Assembly (NCBI RefSeq): GCF_004339745.1
Contig: NZ_SMGP01000001.1
Location: 4,030,001 to 4,094,000, forward strand
DNA length: 64,000 bases
DNA from: Paraburkholderia sp. BL9I2N2
GTDB lineage: Bacteria; Pseudomonadota; Gammaproteobacteria; Burkholderiales; Burkholderiaceae
Direction: 5' to 3'
Positions 27,092 to 36,818 of this stretch are shown here, in pieces. Both the position numbers and the translations under genes were made by a program. The notes below the pieces were generated by a model, which saw only the letters and a program-made list of their open reading frames with translations, made no database searches and was not told where the DNA came from. Numbering within the stretch: the stretch's first letter is position 1; each line of letters opens with the position of its first letter.

Positions 27092-28051
27092 ATGGCATTG
27101 CCCGCCGTCCTGCAAAAACTTGCGCTGCCCGTCGTCGCTTCGCCGATGTTCATCGTCAGCTACCCCGAACTTGTGTTGGCTCAATGTAAGGCCGGGATCG
27201 TCGGCTCGTTCCCCGCGCTGAATGCCCGCCCGGCCGAACTGCTCGATGAATGGCTCACGCAGATTCAGGCGCAGCTCGCGGAGCACAAGGCGGCCAACCC
27301 CGAGGCGGTCATCGGGCCGATCGCCGTCAACCAGATCGTCCATCAGTCGAATACGCGGCTCGAACACGACGTGCGCGTGTGCGTCGAACACAAGGTGCCG
27401 ATTTTCATCACGAGCCTGCGGGCGCCGGCGCGGGAAATCGTCGATGCGGTGCATAGCTACGGCGGCATCGTGCTGCATGACGTGATCAACTTGCGTCATG
27501 CGCAAAAGGCGCTGGAAGCAGGCGTCGACGGACTGATCCTGGTGGCGTCCGGCGCGGGCGGCCATGCCGGCACGACCTCGCCCTTCGCGCTGGTCGGCGA
27601 AGTGCGGCGCATGTTCGACGGCCCGATCGTGCTGTCGGGCTCGATCGCCAACGGCGGCTCGATTCTCGCGGCGCAGGCCATGGGCGCGGACCTCGCCTAT
27701 ATGGGCACGCGCTTCATCGCGACCAAGGAAGCTCACGCTGTCGACAGCTACAAACAGGCGATCGTCAACTCCACGGCGTCGGACATCATCTACACGAACC
27801 TGTTCACCGGCGTGCATGGCAACTACATTCGCGAAAGTATCCTGAACGCGGGGCTGGACCCGGACGCGCTGCCGGAATCGGACAAGACCAAGATGAACTT
27901 CGGCAGCGACAAGGCGAAGGCGTGGAAAGACATCTGGGGCGCAGGCCAGGGCGTCGGCCTGATGGACGACGTGCCGAGCGTGAGCGAGCTGGTGCGGCGT
28001 TTGACGAAGGAATATGACGATGCGAAGGCGCGGCTGGGCATCGCGCGCTGA
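27092..28051 (+). CDS. Nitronate monooxygenase (2-nitropropane dioxygenase family)
   Basis: 319 residues; GGAG upstream of the ATG. An FMN TIM-barrel protein: early LALPVVASPMFIVSYPEL, the loop VASGAGGHAGTTSPFAL (near residue 155) and phosphate-binding LSGSIANGGSILAAQAMGADLAYMGTRFIAT. The His of GGHAG corresponds to the catalytic base. It oxidises nitronates such as propionate 3-nitronate to aldehyde or oxoacid and nitrite. A haloacid-type hydrolase is divergent, so both may belong to a detoxification set. Confidence 0.9.
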   Translation: MALPAVLQKLALPVVASPMFIVSYPELVLAQCKAGIVGSFPALNARPAELLDEWLTQIQAQLAEHKAANPEAVIGPIAVNQIVHQSNTRLEHDVRVCVEHKVPIFITSLRAPAREIVDAVHSYGGIVLHDVINLRHAQKALEAGVDGLILVASGAGGHAGTTSPFALVGEVRRMFDGPIVLSGSIANGGSILAAQAMGADLAYMGTRFIATKEAHAVDSYKQAIVNSTASDIIYTNLFTGVHGNYIRESILNAGLDPDALPESDKTKMNFGSDKAKAWKDIWGAGQGVGLMDDVPSVSELVRRLTKEYDDAKARLGIAR

Positions 28052-28102
28052 GCATCATGTTGGAGCGCCTCGGGTGAGGTGCCTGGGTTAAGCGGTTTCG
28101 TA

Positions 28103-28135
28103 TGCTGCGGCTTGGCTCCACGCCAGGCCGCAGCA
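28103..28135. other. Hairpin between convergent nitronate monooxygenase and icmF
   Basis: 14-bp stem: TGCTGCGGC (28103-28111) with GCCGCAGCA (28127-28135), continued by TTGGC with GCCAG around TCCAC. It lacks a T-tract on either side, so it is a barrier or RNA-stabilising hairpin, not a standard terminator. Confidence 0.55.
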
Positions 28136-28156
28136 GCGATCGCCACGCAGCAGGGC

Positions 28157-31100
28157 TTACATATTGCGGCGGTACTGTCCGCCCACTTCAAACAACGCAT
28201 GCGTGATCTGCCCGAGCGAGCAGACACGCACGACGTCCATCAGCACCGCGAAGACGTTTTCATCGTCGATCACCGCGCGCTTCAGGCGTTCGAGCGCGGC
28301 GGGCGCCGCGTCGCGATGCTGCGCCTGGAACGCGCGCAGACGTTGCAACTGACCTTGCTTTTCATCGTCGGTGGAACGGGCCAGCGCGATCGGCTGCGGC
28401 GCCTCGTGCGGATGCGCGCTCAAAAACGTATTCACGCCGACGATCGGATACGAGCCGTCATGCTTGCGATGCTCGTACAGCATCGACTCGTCCTGGATGC
28501 GCCCGCGCTGATAGCCGGTTTCCATCGCGCCGAGCACGCCGCCGCGCTCGGTCAGCCGGTCGAATTCGGCGAGCACCGCCGCTTCCACCAAATCGGTCAG
28601 TTCCTCGATCACGAAGCTGCCCTGGTTCGGATTCTGATTCTTCGCAAGCCCCCATTCACGGTTAATGATCAACTGGATCGCCACCGCGCGGCGCACCGAA
28701 TCCTCGGTGGGCGTGGTGATCGCTTCGTCGAAGGCGTTCGTGTGCAGCGAGTTGCAGTTGTCGTAGATTGCAATCAGCGCCTGCAACGTGGTGCGGATAT
28801 CGTTGAAGTCGATCTCCTGCGCGTGCAGGCTGCGGCCCGAAGTCTGCACGTGATACTTGAGCTTCTGGCTGCGTTCGTTCGCGCCGTAGCGCTCGCGCAT
28901 GGCAACGGCCCAGATGCGTCGCGCGACGCGGCCCAGCACCGTGTACTCCGGGTCCATGCCGTTCGAAAAGAAGAACGACAGATTCGGTGCGAAGTCGTCG
29001 ATCGACATGCCGCGGGCCAGATAGGCCTCGACATAGGTGAAGCCATTCGCGAGCGTGTAGGCAAGTTGCGAGATCGGGTTCGCGCCGGCTTCGGCAATGT
29101 GATAGCCGGAGATCGACACCGAATAGAAATTGCGCACGCCGTGCTCGACGAAGTACGCCTGAATATCGCCCATCACTTTCAGGCTGAATTCGGTCGAGAA
29201 GATGCACGTGTTCTGGCCTTGGTCTTCCTTGAGGATGTCGGCCTGCACGGTGCCGCGCACGTTTTCCAGCGCCGTGCGGCGCGTCGCGGCGAGTTCGTCG
29301 TCCGTGAGCGGGCGGCCTTGCTGCTGCGTCATGCGCGCAATCTGCTGATCGATCGCGACGTTGAAGAACATCGCGAGGATGGTCGGCGCGGGCCCGTTGA
29401 TCGTCATCGAGACCGAGGTTTCCGGCGCGCAGAGGTCGAAGCCGTCGTAAAGCGTCTTCATGTCGTCGAGCGTCGCCACCGAGACGCCCGAATTGCCCAC
29501 CTTGCCGTAGATGTCGGGGCGCTCGTCCGGTTCTTCGCCGTAGAGCGTGACCGAGTCGAAGGCGGTCGACAGACGTTTGGCCGGCATGCCTTCTGAGAGC
29601 AGCTTGAAGCGGCGGTTGGTGCGTTGCGGATCGCCTTCGCCGGCGAACATCCGCGTCGGGTCTTCGTTTTCGCGGCGGAATGGGAACACGCCCGCGGTGA
29701 AGGGAAAGTAACCGGGCAGATTGTCGAGCATCAGCCAGCGCAGAATCTCGCCGTGGTCGACGAACTTCGGCAGGGAGACTTTGCGGACCTCGGAGCCCGA
29801 CAGCGTCGTGACGGTGAGCGCGGTGTGGATCTCACGGTCGCGGATTCGGACGATGTGTTCGTCGCCTGAGTAAGCGGCGACGGTTTGCGGCCAGGTGTCC
29901 AGCAGGGCGCGCTCGCGTTCGCCGAGAGAGGTGGTGCGTTGGGTGATGAGAGCGTCGAGTTGCTGAAGCGACGGATTGGCGCCAGCACCTTCTGTGTTCG
30001 CCGCTGAACCTGCAATTGAGTTCGCCGACGTGTTTGCGCCGGCGTCCGGGTTCGCAACCGCCCTTGCAGCCGCACCCGCTTCAGCCAGCATCCGACGCGC
30101 CTCGACAAGTTGCCAGCGCTCGCGCGCCACGCGCGCTTGCGCGTCGGCTCGCTCGCGATATGCGTGGACCGTCTGCGCGATGTCCGCCAGATAGCGCACT
30201 CGCGCCGGCGGCACGATGGCGTTGCGGTCGCTCGAAAAGCGCAGACCTTCGGGCGCGGCCAGCCGGTCGCCGCCAGCGCGCAAGCCGTGCTTGCGCAGCG
30301 CCTCGGCGACGTGCCGGTAGAGCGCGGTCACGCCGTCGTCGTTAAAGCGCGAGGCGATCGTGCCGAACACCGGCATCGCTTCCGGCGCCTTCGCGAAGTC
30401 GCCGCGATTGCGCTGCACCTGCTTGCCGACGTCGCGCAACGCGTCCGGCGCGCCCTTGCGATCGAACTTGTTGATCGCGACGAAGCCGGCGAAGTCGAGC
30501 ATGTCGATCTTCTCCAACTGGCTCGCTGCGCCAAACTCGGGCGTCATCACATACAGCGATTCGTCGACGAACGGCACGATCGCCGCATTGCCCTGGCCAA
30601 TCCCGGATGTTTCGACGACGATCAGGTCGAAGCCCGCCGCCTTGCACAGCATCAGCGCGTCGGGCAGCGAGTCGGAGATTTCGCTCGATGCCTCGCGCGT
30701 CGCCATCGAACGCATATACACGCGCGCGCCGCCGCCCCAGTCGCCGATGGCGTTCATGCGGATGCGGTCGCCCAGCAGCGCGCCGCCGGACTTGCGGCGC
30801 GATGGGTCAATGGCGAGCACGGCGATGGTGAGAGCGTCGCCGTAGTCGAGGCGAAAGCGCCGGATCAGTTCGTCGGTGAGCGAGGATTTGCCGGCGCCGC
30901 CGGTTCCGGTGATGCCAAGGATGGGGGTCGTGGTTGCCTTCGCCTGCGCGGACAGTTTTTCGCGGGCGGATGCGTCGATAGCGCCTGCTTCGAATGCGCT
31001 GATGAGTTGCGCGAGGCGGCGGAAGGTGTGGGATGCGGGGTCGGCCGCGTTAGCCGTGCCGGCAATGCTGGGCGCGTTGGCGATGTCGGCGGCGCTGACG

Positions 31101-31567
31101 CGCGCGCCTTCGGCGCAGCGCGCGATCATATCGTCGATCATGCCTTGCAGACCAAGCCGCTGCCCGTCCTGCGGCGAATAGATCTTCTCGACGCCGTAAC
31201 GCTCGAGTTCTGCAATTTCCTCAGGGACGATCACCCCACCGCCTCCACCGAACACCTTCATGCGCTCGCCGCCGCGCGTTCGCAGCAAGTCGACCAGATA
31301 GCGGAAGTATTCGTTATGGCCGCCCTGGTAGCTGGACACGGCGACGCCATCGGCGTCCTCGTGCAGCGCGGCGGTGGCGACTTCATCGACGGAGCGGTTG
31401 TGGCCGAGGTGAATCACCTCGACCCCGCTCGCCTGCAGAATGCGCCGCATGATGTTGATCGACGCATCGTGGCCATCGAACAAAGCGGCCGCCGTGACAA
31501 AGCGCAGGCGCCGGCCCGCGGGCAGCTTGTGGCTGCCGGCGCGCTGCGGCGTGGACAGATCGGTCAT
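28157..31567 (-). CDS. icmF: Fused isobutyryl-CoA mutase
   Basis: 1136 residues from the ATG at 31567. Three parts in the IcmF order: an N-terminal B12-binding domain with DGHDAS at residues 31-36 (the His ligates cobalt) and LGHNRS; a MeaI-type GTPase chaperone with the P-loop GITGTGGAGKSSL near residue 217 and NKFD later; and a C-terminal mutase TIM barrel (TLYGEEPDERPDIYGKVGNSGVS, QNTCIFSTEFSLKVMGDIQ). It isomerises isobutyryl-CoA and n-butyryl-CoA, linking valine degradation with butyrate; some relatives prefer pivalyl/isovaleryl-CoA, and I cannot settle this from motifs. The inter-domain linker near residue 520 is Ala-rich. A LysR gene lies 81 bp upstream on the same strand. Confidence 0.93.
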   Translation of the reverse strand: MTDLSTPQRAGSHKLPAGRRLRFVTAAALFDGHDASINIMRRILQASGVEVIHLGHNRSVDEVATAALHEDADGVAVSSYQGGHNEYFRYLVDLLRTRGGERMKVFGGGGGVIVPEEIAELERYGVEKIYSPQDGQRLGLQGMIDDMIARCAEGARVSAADIANAPSIAGTANAADPASHTFRRLAQLISAFEAGAIDASAREKLSAQAKATTTPILGITGTGGAGKSSLTDELIRRFRLDYGDALTIAVLAIDPSRRKSGGALLGDRIRMNAIGDWGGGARVYMRSMATREASSEISDSLPDALMLCKAAGFDLIVVETSGIGQGNAAIVPFVDESLYVMTPEFGAASQLEKIDMLDFAGFVAINKFDRKGAPDALRDVGKQVQRNRGDFAKAPEAMPVFGTIASRFNDDGVTALYRHVAEALRKHGLRAGGDRLAAPEGLRFSSDRNAIVPPARVRYLADIAQTVHAYRERADAQARVARERWQLVEARRMLAEAGAAARAVANPDAGANTSANSIAGSAANTEGAGANPSLQQLDALITQRTTSLGERERALLDTWPQTVAAYSGDEHIVRIRDREIHTALTVTTLSGSEVRKVSLPKFVDHGEILRWLMLDNLPGYFPFTAGVFPFRRENEDPTRMFAGEGDPQRTNRRFKLLSEGMPAKRLSTAFDSVTLYGEEPDERPDIYGKVGNSGVSVATLDDMKTLYDGFDLCAPETSVSMTINGPAPTILAMFFNVAIDQQIARMTQQQGRPLTDDELAATRRTALENVRGTVQADILKEDQGQNTCIFSTEFSLKVMGDIQAYFVEHGVRNFYSVSISGYHIAEAGANPISQLAYTLANGFTYVEAYLARGMSIDDFAPNLSFFFSNGMDPEYTVLGRVARRIWAVAMRERYGANERSQKLKYHVQTSGRSLHAQEIDFNDIRTTLQALIAIYDNCNSLHTNAFDEAITTPTEDSVRRAVAIQLIINREWGLAKNQNPNQGSFVIEELTDLVEAAVLAEFDRLTERGGVLGAMETGYQRGRIQDESMLYEHRKHDGSYPIVGVNTFLSAHPHEAPQPIALARSTDDEKQGQLQRLRAFQAQHRDAAPAALERLKRAVIDDENVFAVLMDVVRVCSLGQITHALFEVGGQYRRNM

Positions 31568-31648
31568 GTCTCCCCCAGATCGTTCGCGTATGGGTGTTGC
31601 CAACCAGTATAGCGAAACGGGTCGAGACGCCTCGGCGGCCTGGGCGGC

Positions 31649-32587
31649 CTAGCGCACCGCCAACGCCTTGATCTGTTCGAGCGACGGCCACAGCGACTCG
31701 TTCGCGAACCGCTCGGCGAGAAAGTCGACAAACGAGCGCACCTTGGCCGACAGATGCCGGCGGCTCGCATAGACCACGTGAATGGGCAGTTCGCGCGGCG
31801 GCACGTCGTCCACCAGCAGCGGCACGAGACGCCCCGCGGCCAGATCGTCGCCGATCACCTCGGTGCCGAGCATCGCGATGCCCGCGCCTTGCAGCACGAT
31901 CACGCGCTGCGCTTCCAGATGATTGACGATCAGATTGCCCGTCAGACGCACGCGCGGCGAGGCGTCGCCGGTCGCGGGCGCGATTTCGAGCGCCGACACG
32001 CCCGCGTATTGCAGATAGTTGTGGCGCGCCAGATCGGCGACTGTCTTCGGCGTGCCGTGCCGCTTCAAATACGCCGGCGACGCGCACAGCACGAGGTGCG
32101 CGGTCGCGATCTGCCGCGCGATTAATGAAGAAGACTTCAGCCCGCTCGGTGAAGCGCGGATCGCGACATCGAAACCCTCGTCGATCAGTTCGACCACGCG
32201 GTCCGACAAGGTCATATCGACGATGACCTGCGGATATTGCGCGGCGTAGTCGGCCACCGCGGCCATCACGTGGCTCAGGCCGAACGCCGACAGCGACGAG
32301 ACCCGCAAGCGTCCCTGCGGCACGACGCTCGCTGCGCCGACCACCTGCTCGGCCTCCTCGAGTTCGGTGAGCACCTGGCTCAGACGCTCGTAGTACTCGC
32401 GGCCCGCCTCGGTCGGCGCGACCCGCCGCGTGGTGCGGTTCAAGAGACGCGCGCCGAGTTGCTGTTCGAGGTGCATCACGTGCTTGCTCGCCATGGCCGC
32501 CGACATCTCCATCCGTTCGGCCGCGCCGACAAAGCTGCCGACTTCGACCACGTGGCGGAACACTTTCATGCTGACGAGGGTATCCAT
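31649..32587 (-). CDS. LysR-family transcriptional regulator
   Basis: 312 residues. N-terminal helix-turn-helix (MKVFRHVVEVGSFVGAAERMEMSAAMASKHVMHLEQQLGARLLNRTTRRVAPTEAG), then the periplasmic-binding-like effector domain (GRLRVSSLSAFGLSHVMAAVADYAAQYPQVIVDMTLSD). It lies immediately upstream of icmF in the same direction, unlike the divergent layout usual for LysR target pairs, so control of icmF is possible but unproven. Confidence 0.9.
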   Translation of the reverse strand: MDTLVSMKVFRHVVEVGSFVGAAERMEMSAAMASKHVMHLEQQLGARLLNRTTRRVAPTEAGREYYERLSQVLTELEEAEQVVGAASVVPQGRLRVSSLSAFGLSHVMAAVADYAAQYPQVIVDMTLSDRVVELIDEGFDVAIRASPSGLKSSSLIARQIATAHLVLCASPAYLKRHGTPKTVADLARHNYLQYAGVSALEIAPATGDASPRVRLTGNLIVNHLEAQRVIVLQGAGIAMLGTEVIGDDLAAGRLVPLLVDDVPPRELPIHVVYASRRHLSAKVRSFVDFLAERFANESLWPSLEQIKALAVR

Positions 32588-32690
32588 CTCAATCGCTCGC
32601 TTCAGGAATCAATCGGCGTCATTTTGCCGTGTTTATCAAAGACTGGTCGGCAAAACGCTTCCCAACGAATGAATACAGCGGCGCAAAAGC

Positions 32691-32721
32691 AAAAAAACCC
32701 GCCTTCCGAAGAAAGCGGGCT
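32691..32721 (-). terminator. Rho-independent terminator of the porin gene
   Basis: Minus-strand stem CCCGC/GCGGG, with a further paired segment inside, followed by seven T (the A-tract 32691-32697 on the plus strand). It lies 65 bp past the porin stop. Confidence 0.8.
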
Positions 32722-32786
32722 TGGAGATCAAGCTGATGCGGCCAGTGCGCGAAGCCTGCGGGCAGGCGTCGCGCGGGCCGGGACGC

Positions 32787-33872
32787 TTAGAACTTGGCGC
32801 GCAGGCCGACGCCGTAGGTGTTGCCGCTCGACATGCTGGAGATGTGGTCGTACATGTAGGCCGCGTAAATGTCCGTGCGCTTGGACAGCGGATAGTCGTA
32901 GCCGATCGAGGCCGTCTGACGGGTTTGGTCGAACCCGCCGCCGTCGCGCGAGTAGGCGTACGACGCCATCACCAAGCCGGGGCCGAACGGCACCGTCGCG
33001 CCGCCTTGCGCCGTGTTCACGTGCCAGCTCGTGACCTGCTGGTCGTTGTACGTGTACATGTACTGGCCGAAGAACTTCACGAACTTCAGGTCGTACGACA
33101 CGCCGAGTTGCGCGACGCTCTGGCTCTTCAGGCCGGGCACGCCCGACGTGCTGAAGCTGCCGAGGTCGCTCGGCACGTTGTTGAAGTTCACGTACTGATA
33201 CACCGCCGTGGCCGCGAACGGGCCGTGGAAGTACAGCACCTGGCCGCTCCACTTCTTCGCGCCGTTCTCGGTCGTGTTGCCGAGCGCGTACATGGCCGTC
33301 GCCGACAGGCCGTTGAAGTTCGGCGACGAGTACGACACCGCGTTGCTCCAACCGGAGTCGCCCGTCACACCCTGATCCGTCGAGTAGGTCGGGAACGTGC
33401 CGAGGCCGAGGTACGTGTGCCAGACCATCGGCGAGAACTGGTACGAGTCGACGAACGGGTTGAACAGAATCGTCGACACGAACAGCGGCGTCGTCAGACG
33501 GCCTGCCGTCACCGTGCCGTAGGGCGATTCGATACCGACGTACGCGTTACGCGAAAACATCGTGTCGCCCGTGAAGCGGCCGTACTGGCCGTTTTGCGCC
33601 AGGAAGAACCCTTCCAGCGCGAAGATCGCCCTGTAGCCGTTGCCCAGATCCTCCGCCCCTTTCAAGCCCCAGTACGAAGTCGACATGCCGCCGCCCGCGA
33701 CCTGCACCGCAGTCTTGCCGCCCGGGAATTTCTGCGCACCGACCCATTCGTCGACCTGACCGTAGAGTTGCACGCTCGATTGCGCAAAAGCAGACGATGC
33801 ACTGGCCAGCAAAGCGGCACACGCGGTTGCCTTGAGGGTGGTCTTCAGCGCACTGCTGATGCTTGTTTTCAT
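32787..33872 (-). CDS. Gram-negative outer-membrane porin (OmpC/Bpt family)
   Basis: 361 residues. AGGAGA precedes the ATG at 33872; the signal peptide ends ASASSAFA before QSSVQLYGQVDEW, the standard Burkholderia porin start. Alternating strands, the GYRAIFALEGFF and FSRNAYVGIESPYGTVTAGR blocks of the family, and the C-terminal aromatic residue (GVGLRAKF) needed for assembly are present. It forms a trimeric 16-strand diffusion channel. Upstream lies a long AT-richer control region. Confidence 0.93.
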   Translation of the reverse strand: MKTSISSALKTTLKATACAALLASASSAFAQSSVQLYGQVDEWVGAQKFPGGKTAVQVAGGGMSTSYWGLKGAEDLGNGYRAIFALEGFFLAQNGQYGRFTGDTMFSRNAYVGIESPYGTVTAGRLTTPLFVSTILFNPFVDSYQFSPMVWHTYLGLGTFPTYSTDQGVTGDSGWSNAVSYSSPNFNGLSATAMYALGNTTENGAKKWSGQVLYFHGPFAATAVYQYVNFNNVPSDLGSFSTSGVPGLKSQSVAQLGVSYDLKFVKFFGQYMYTYNDQQVTSWHVNTAQGGATVPFGPGLVMASYAYSRDGGGFDQTRQTASIGYDYPLSKRTDIYAAYMYDHISSMSSGNTYGVGLRAKF

Positions 33873-34602
33873 GGGTTCTCCTGTCTTTGTCAAAAAAGGT
33901 GTGGCTGTGCGAATGGGGGAGCTCGCGCGAATCATTGTTGTTGTCCGTTCGATCATCGAGCCAATCTGGGCGGGACCATCTTTGCGGACCATTTTTATAA
34001 ACAAAAATATCGTGGGTTATTGCGGGTATATCGGTCTGATTAGTTTTGTCGCTTATCGGCCTGATAAACCCTTGGCAGACAGCGCGCTCGCCGTGCCGCC
34101 GCAAATTTTGCGGCACCGCGCAAAGCGTTACTCACATTGCGGCGGACGGGTTGATAACGCCTTAAATGACACGCGGATGACGCACCGCCGCAGAAACGAC
34201 CAAATTTGACGATGGGAGAGGGTCTGCTGCCGAGTGTTTTCAAAAAAGTGTGGCGTCGAAACGTCACATTGATAGCGGGCCTTGGGACGACGTTATGGCG
34301 GAAGGCTGCTGTCAAGCAGTTTGAAAGGCAGGAGCAGCGATCGAGCGGAACCGCAGCGATGAGAATTTGGGAGGACGAAATGGCAGAGATGCCGCGGCCC
34401 CCTTCGGGATGATGCAGGCGTGAAGGCGGAGTCAGATACCCGAATGGCCGGCACTCGAACAATGTCGAAGCGGCATGGGGAAGTCAGCGAAGGGAAACAG
34501 AAGTAGATGTGTGCGTGCGCTGTCTAGGCACAGACTAAACGGCAAACACTGGTTGCTCACGCAACGAACGTAACGCATAGTCAGTCCGCGAAGCACGAAC
34601 GC
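33873..34602. other. 730-bp region without a supported gene
   Basis: The first 170 bp upstream of the porin are clearly A+T-richer than the surroundings and probably carry its promoter. A 140-codon frame on the minus strand (34040-34462) has no domain, no ribosome site and unusual composition, and I do not call it. Confidence 0.6.
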
Positions 34603-35181
34603 CTAGTTCCGGTAAGGCGAGCCCTCCGACTGACGTGGATCATCGGACTGACGCTGTATGCCGCGCGATGAACCACGCTCCTCGTTGTAGCGGGCGACGT
34701 CGGCGCGAATCGAGCCGGCGCGAACCGGCGCATTGGCCGGTGGCCGAGGCACCGTGCGCGACTCGGCACTGACCGGCGTAATAGCGCCGGCGTATTGCAT
34801 GCCGCCGCGGCCGTCGCCAGCGTATCCAGCCGGTCCGGTGACACGACGCATGCCCGGCTTGTAGACGTCATAGCCGTCGGCGTAACTTCCGCCTGCGAAA
34901 TTCGCTCCGCCACGCGCCGGGCGCGCGCTGCGATCGACCATCGTATTGCGGGCCGGTGCTGCTGCGCCGTAGGAGCGGTCACCGTTATGCAATTCGCCAC
35001 GCACAGCGTGATTCGCTCCGGCATGCGAATAGCCGCCACCACCGCCGTGCGGCATGCCTGGCGCTTTCGCATAGGCGAACGAGCACAGCGCAGCGATGAC
35101 CGCGCCCAACGCCCAGTGCCTCGTTCTCGACAACCCGTCCACCCAGTGACTCACATGCCCGAAGACTTGCCTGAAGACCAC
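34603..35181 (-). CDS. Exported hypothetical protein, Gly/Arg-rich
   Basis: 192 residues if started at the GTG at 35181; a GTG at 35154 is another option and neither has a clear ribosome site. A hydrophobic signal (ALGAVIAALCSFAYA) is followed by a low-complexity mature part with GMPHGGGGGYSHAG and repeated Arg-Gly-Ala stretches. No domain is recognised. Codon use matches the chromosome, supporting a real gene. The mature part is predicted to be disordered and basic. Confidence 0.6.
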   Translation of the reverse strand: MVFRQVFGHVSHWVDGLSRTRHWALGAVIAALCSFAYAKAPGMPHGGGGGYSHAGANHAVRGELHNGDRSYGAAAPARNTMVDRSARPARGGANFAGGSYADGYDVYKPGMRRVTGPAGYAGDGRGGMQYAGAITPVSAESRTVPRPPANAPVRAGSIRADVARYNEERGSSRGIQRQSDDPRQSEGSPYRN

Positions 35182-35707
35182 CGTTCGAGCTGCGGTGGAC
35201 TTGTTTTGGGACTGGCACGAGCGGCTGCGACGATATCGCGGCGCGGGGCATCCCGATGGCCTTTGAACCGTAATTTATGGGTGCCGGCAAAGGGTGTCGA
35301 GCCAAAAAGTGTTAGGCCTCGGACGCGGATGTAACACCTTGTTACTGCGACGTTTTTCTACGACAGAGTCCTTGCGCGAAAACCCTGAAACCGCTTGCTT
35401 TCAAGGACTTGGAGAGACAACTTACGAGCTCTTGCGTATGACGAAACGCAGCCGCATTTTCACCTCAAATGTCAAAACTGCATGGACCAAACAGATCACG
35501 TCGCCAATACTGAAAACCTGGGTCGCCGCGCCGTCCAAATTTTCCGGGGCGCGTCTTTCGATGCGCAGCCCTCATTAATCGATTCGGTAAATGAATTTGC
35601 ATATTTAATCGAAAATCATCAACAATAGCTCTTTCCCATAGGCTGGGACGGCGCCTTCAGGCGCGCGTCCCGCGCGCTTTTCCGCGTTACCGATTCGAGA
35701 TTCCAAC
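35182..35707. other. 526-bp region with a weak small frame and a hairpin
   Basis: A+T-richer than its neighbours. A TTG-started frame of 77 codons (35395-35628) ends 80 bp before the transporter; it has a CxxC pair (KCQNCMD) but no known domain. A strong hairpin at 35645-35671 (GGGACG with CGTCCC, inner GCC with GGC) follows it, 37 bp before the transporter ATG. Confidence 0.5.
35395..35628 (+). CDS. Possible small hypothetical protein
   Basis: 77 codons from a TTG with no clear ribosome site. Composition is less GC-rich than real neighbours (T- and A-ending codons are common). Residues HFHLKCQNCMDQTDH suggest a possible CxxC metal site. I do not recognise it; it may equally be non-coding leader sequence for the transporter downstream. 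Confidence 0.25.
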   Translation: MLSRTWRDNLRALAYDETQPHFHLKCQNCMDQTDHVANTENLGRRAVQIFRGASFDAQPSLIDSVNEFAYLIENHQQ

Positions 35708-36736
35708 ATGGCTCGCCCGAAACTGCTTCCCGACAACTTCACCTTATGCCTCGTCAGCACCGTGATCCTTGCCAGCTTGCTGCCGGTTCATGGGCAGGCC
35801 GCTGTCGGGTTCAACTGGGTGACCAACGTGGCGGTCGGCCTGCTGTTTTTCCTGCACGGCGCCAAGCTCTCACGCGAAGCGATCATTGCGGGCGCGACGC
35901 ATTGGCGCCTGCATCTGGTGGTGCTTCTCAGCACGTTCGCGCTCTTTCCGCTGCTCGGCCTCGCGCTTAAACCGCTCCTTTCGCCACTTGTCACGCCGGC
36001 GCTCTATGCGGGGGTCCTCTTCCTCTGCACGCTGCCGTCTACGGTTCAGTCGTCGATCGCGTTTACGTCCATCGCCAAAGGCAATGTGCCGGCTGCGGTG
36101 TGCAGCGCGTCCGCCTCGAGCCTGCTCGGCATCTTCATCACGCCCGCGCTCGTCAGCTTCGTCGTCACCAATCAGGCGGCTGGCGGCGGCGCTTCGCCGT
36201 GGCATACGGTGGGCAACATTGTGCTGCAACTGCTGGTGCCGTTCGTGGCCGGCCAGTTGCTGCGGCCGCTCATCGGCAAATGGATCGAGCGCAATCGCGG
36301 CGTGCTCAAGTTCGTCGACCAAGGCTCGATCCTGCTGGTGGTGTACGGCGCGTTCAGCGAGGCCGTCAATGAAGGGCTGTGGCACCAGATCCCGCTCTCC
36401 GCGCTCGGCGGCCTGCTGCTGCTGTGCGTCGTGCTGCTCGCCCTGGCCCTGGCGGTGACGATGTTCGTCAGCAAGCGGCTCGGCTTTAGCCGTGCGGATC
36501 AAATCACCATCATCTTTTGCGGTTCGAAGAAGAGCCTTGCCGCCGGCGTGCCGATGGCCAAGGTGATTTTCGCCTCGCATGCGGTGGGCGCCGTAGTCTT
36601 GCCGCTGATGCTGTTCCACCAGATCCAGCTGATGGTGTGCGCCGCGCTCGCGCAGCGCTGGGGCGCGCGCGACATGAGTGGCGAGACTCACGCCGCCTCG
36701 CGCGAGCGGACCACCGCCGCCGTCGCGCGCCGGTGA
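35708..36736 (+). CDS. Bile acid:sodium symporter-family transporter (YfeH/SLC10A7 type)
   Basis: 342 residues with about ten hydrophobic helices. GLLFFLHGAKLSREAI near residue 45, the TLPSTVQSSIAFTSIAKGNVPAAVCSASASSLLG block, and IIFCGSKKSLAAGVPMAKVIF near residue 265 are typical of the YfeH branch. The substrate of this branch is not established, despite the family name. The C-terminal 25 residues are basic and poorly conserved. It is a single gene with a terminator after it. Confidence 0.9.
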   Translation: MARPKLLPDNFTLCLVSTVILASLLPVHGQAAVGFNWVTNVAVGLLFFLHGAKLSREAIIAGATHWRLHLVVLLSTFALFPLLGLALKPLLSPLVTPALYAGVLFLCTLPSTVQSSIAFTSIAKGNVPAAVCSASASSLLGIFITPALVSFVVTNQAAGGGASPWHTVGNIVLQLLVPFVAGQLLRPLIGKWIERNRGVLKFVDQGSILLVVYGAFSEAVNEGLWHQIPLSALGGLLLLCVVLLALALAVTMFVSKRLGFSRADQITIIFCGSKKSLAAGVPMAKVIFASHAVGAVVLPLMLFHQIQLMVCAALAQRWGARDMSGETHAASRERTTAAVARR

Positions 36737-36794
36737 ATACGCGCGCAATGCAAACAGGACATTCATAAGCGCCCTCCCTGAGCGTCATTTGAAG

Positions 36795-36818
36795 AAAGCC
36801 GCCTCGCGCGGCTTTTTT
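36795..36818 (+). terminator. Rho-independent terminator after the symporter gene
   Basis: AGCCGC (36797-36802) pairs with GCGGCT (36808-36813), extended by A-T pairs, then six T. Confidence 0.88.

Noticed and set aside
34040..34462. 140-codon frame before the porin
   Set aside because: No ribosome site, no domain, Cys/Arg/Pro-rich composition unlike neighbours.
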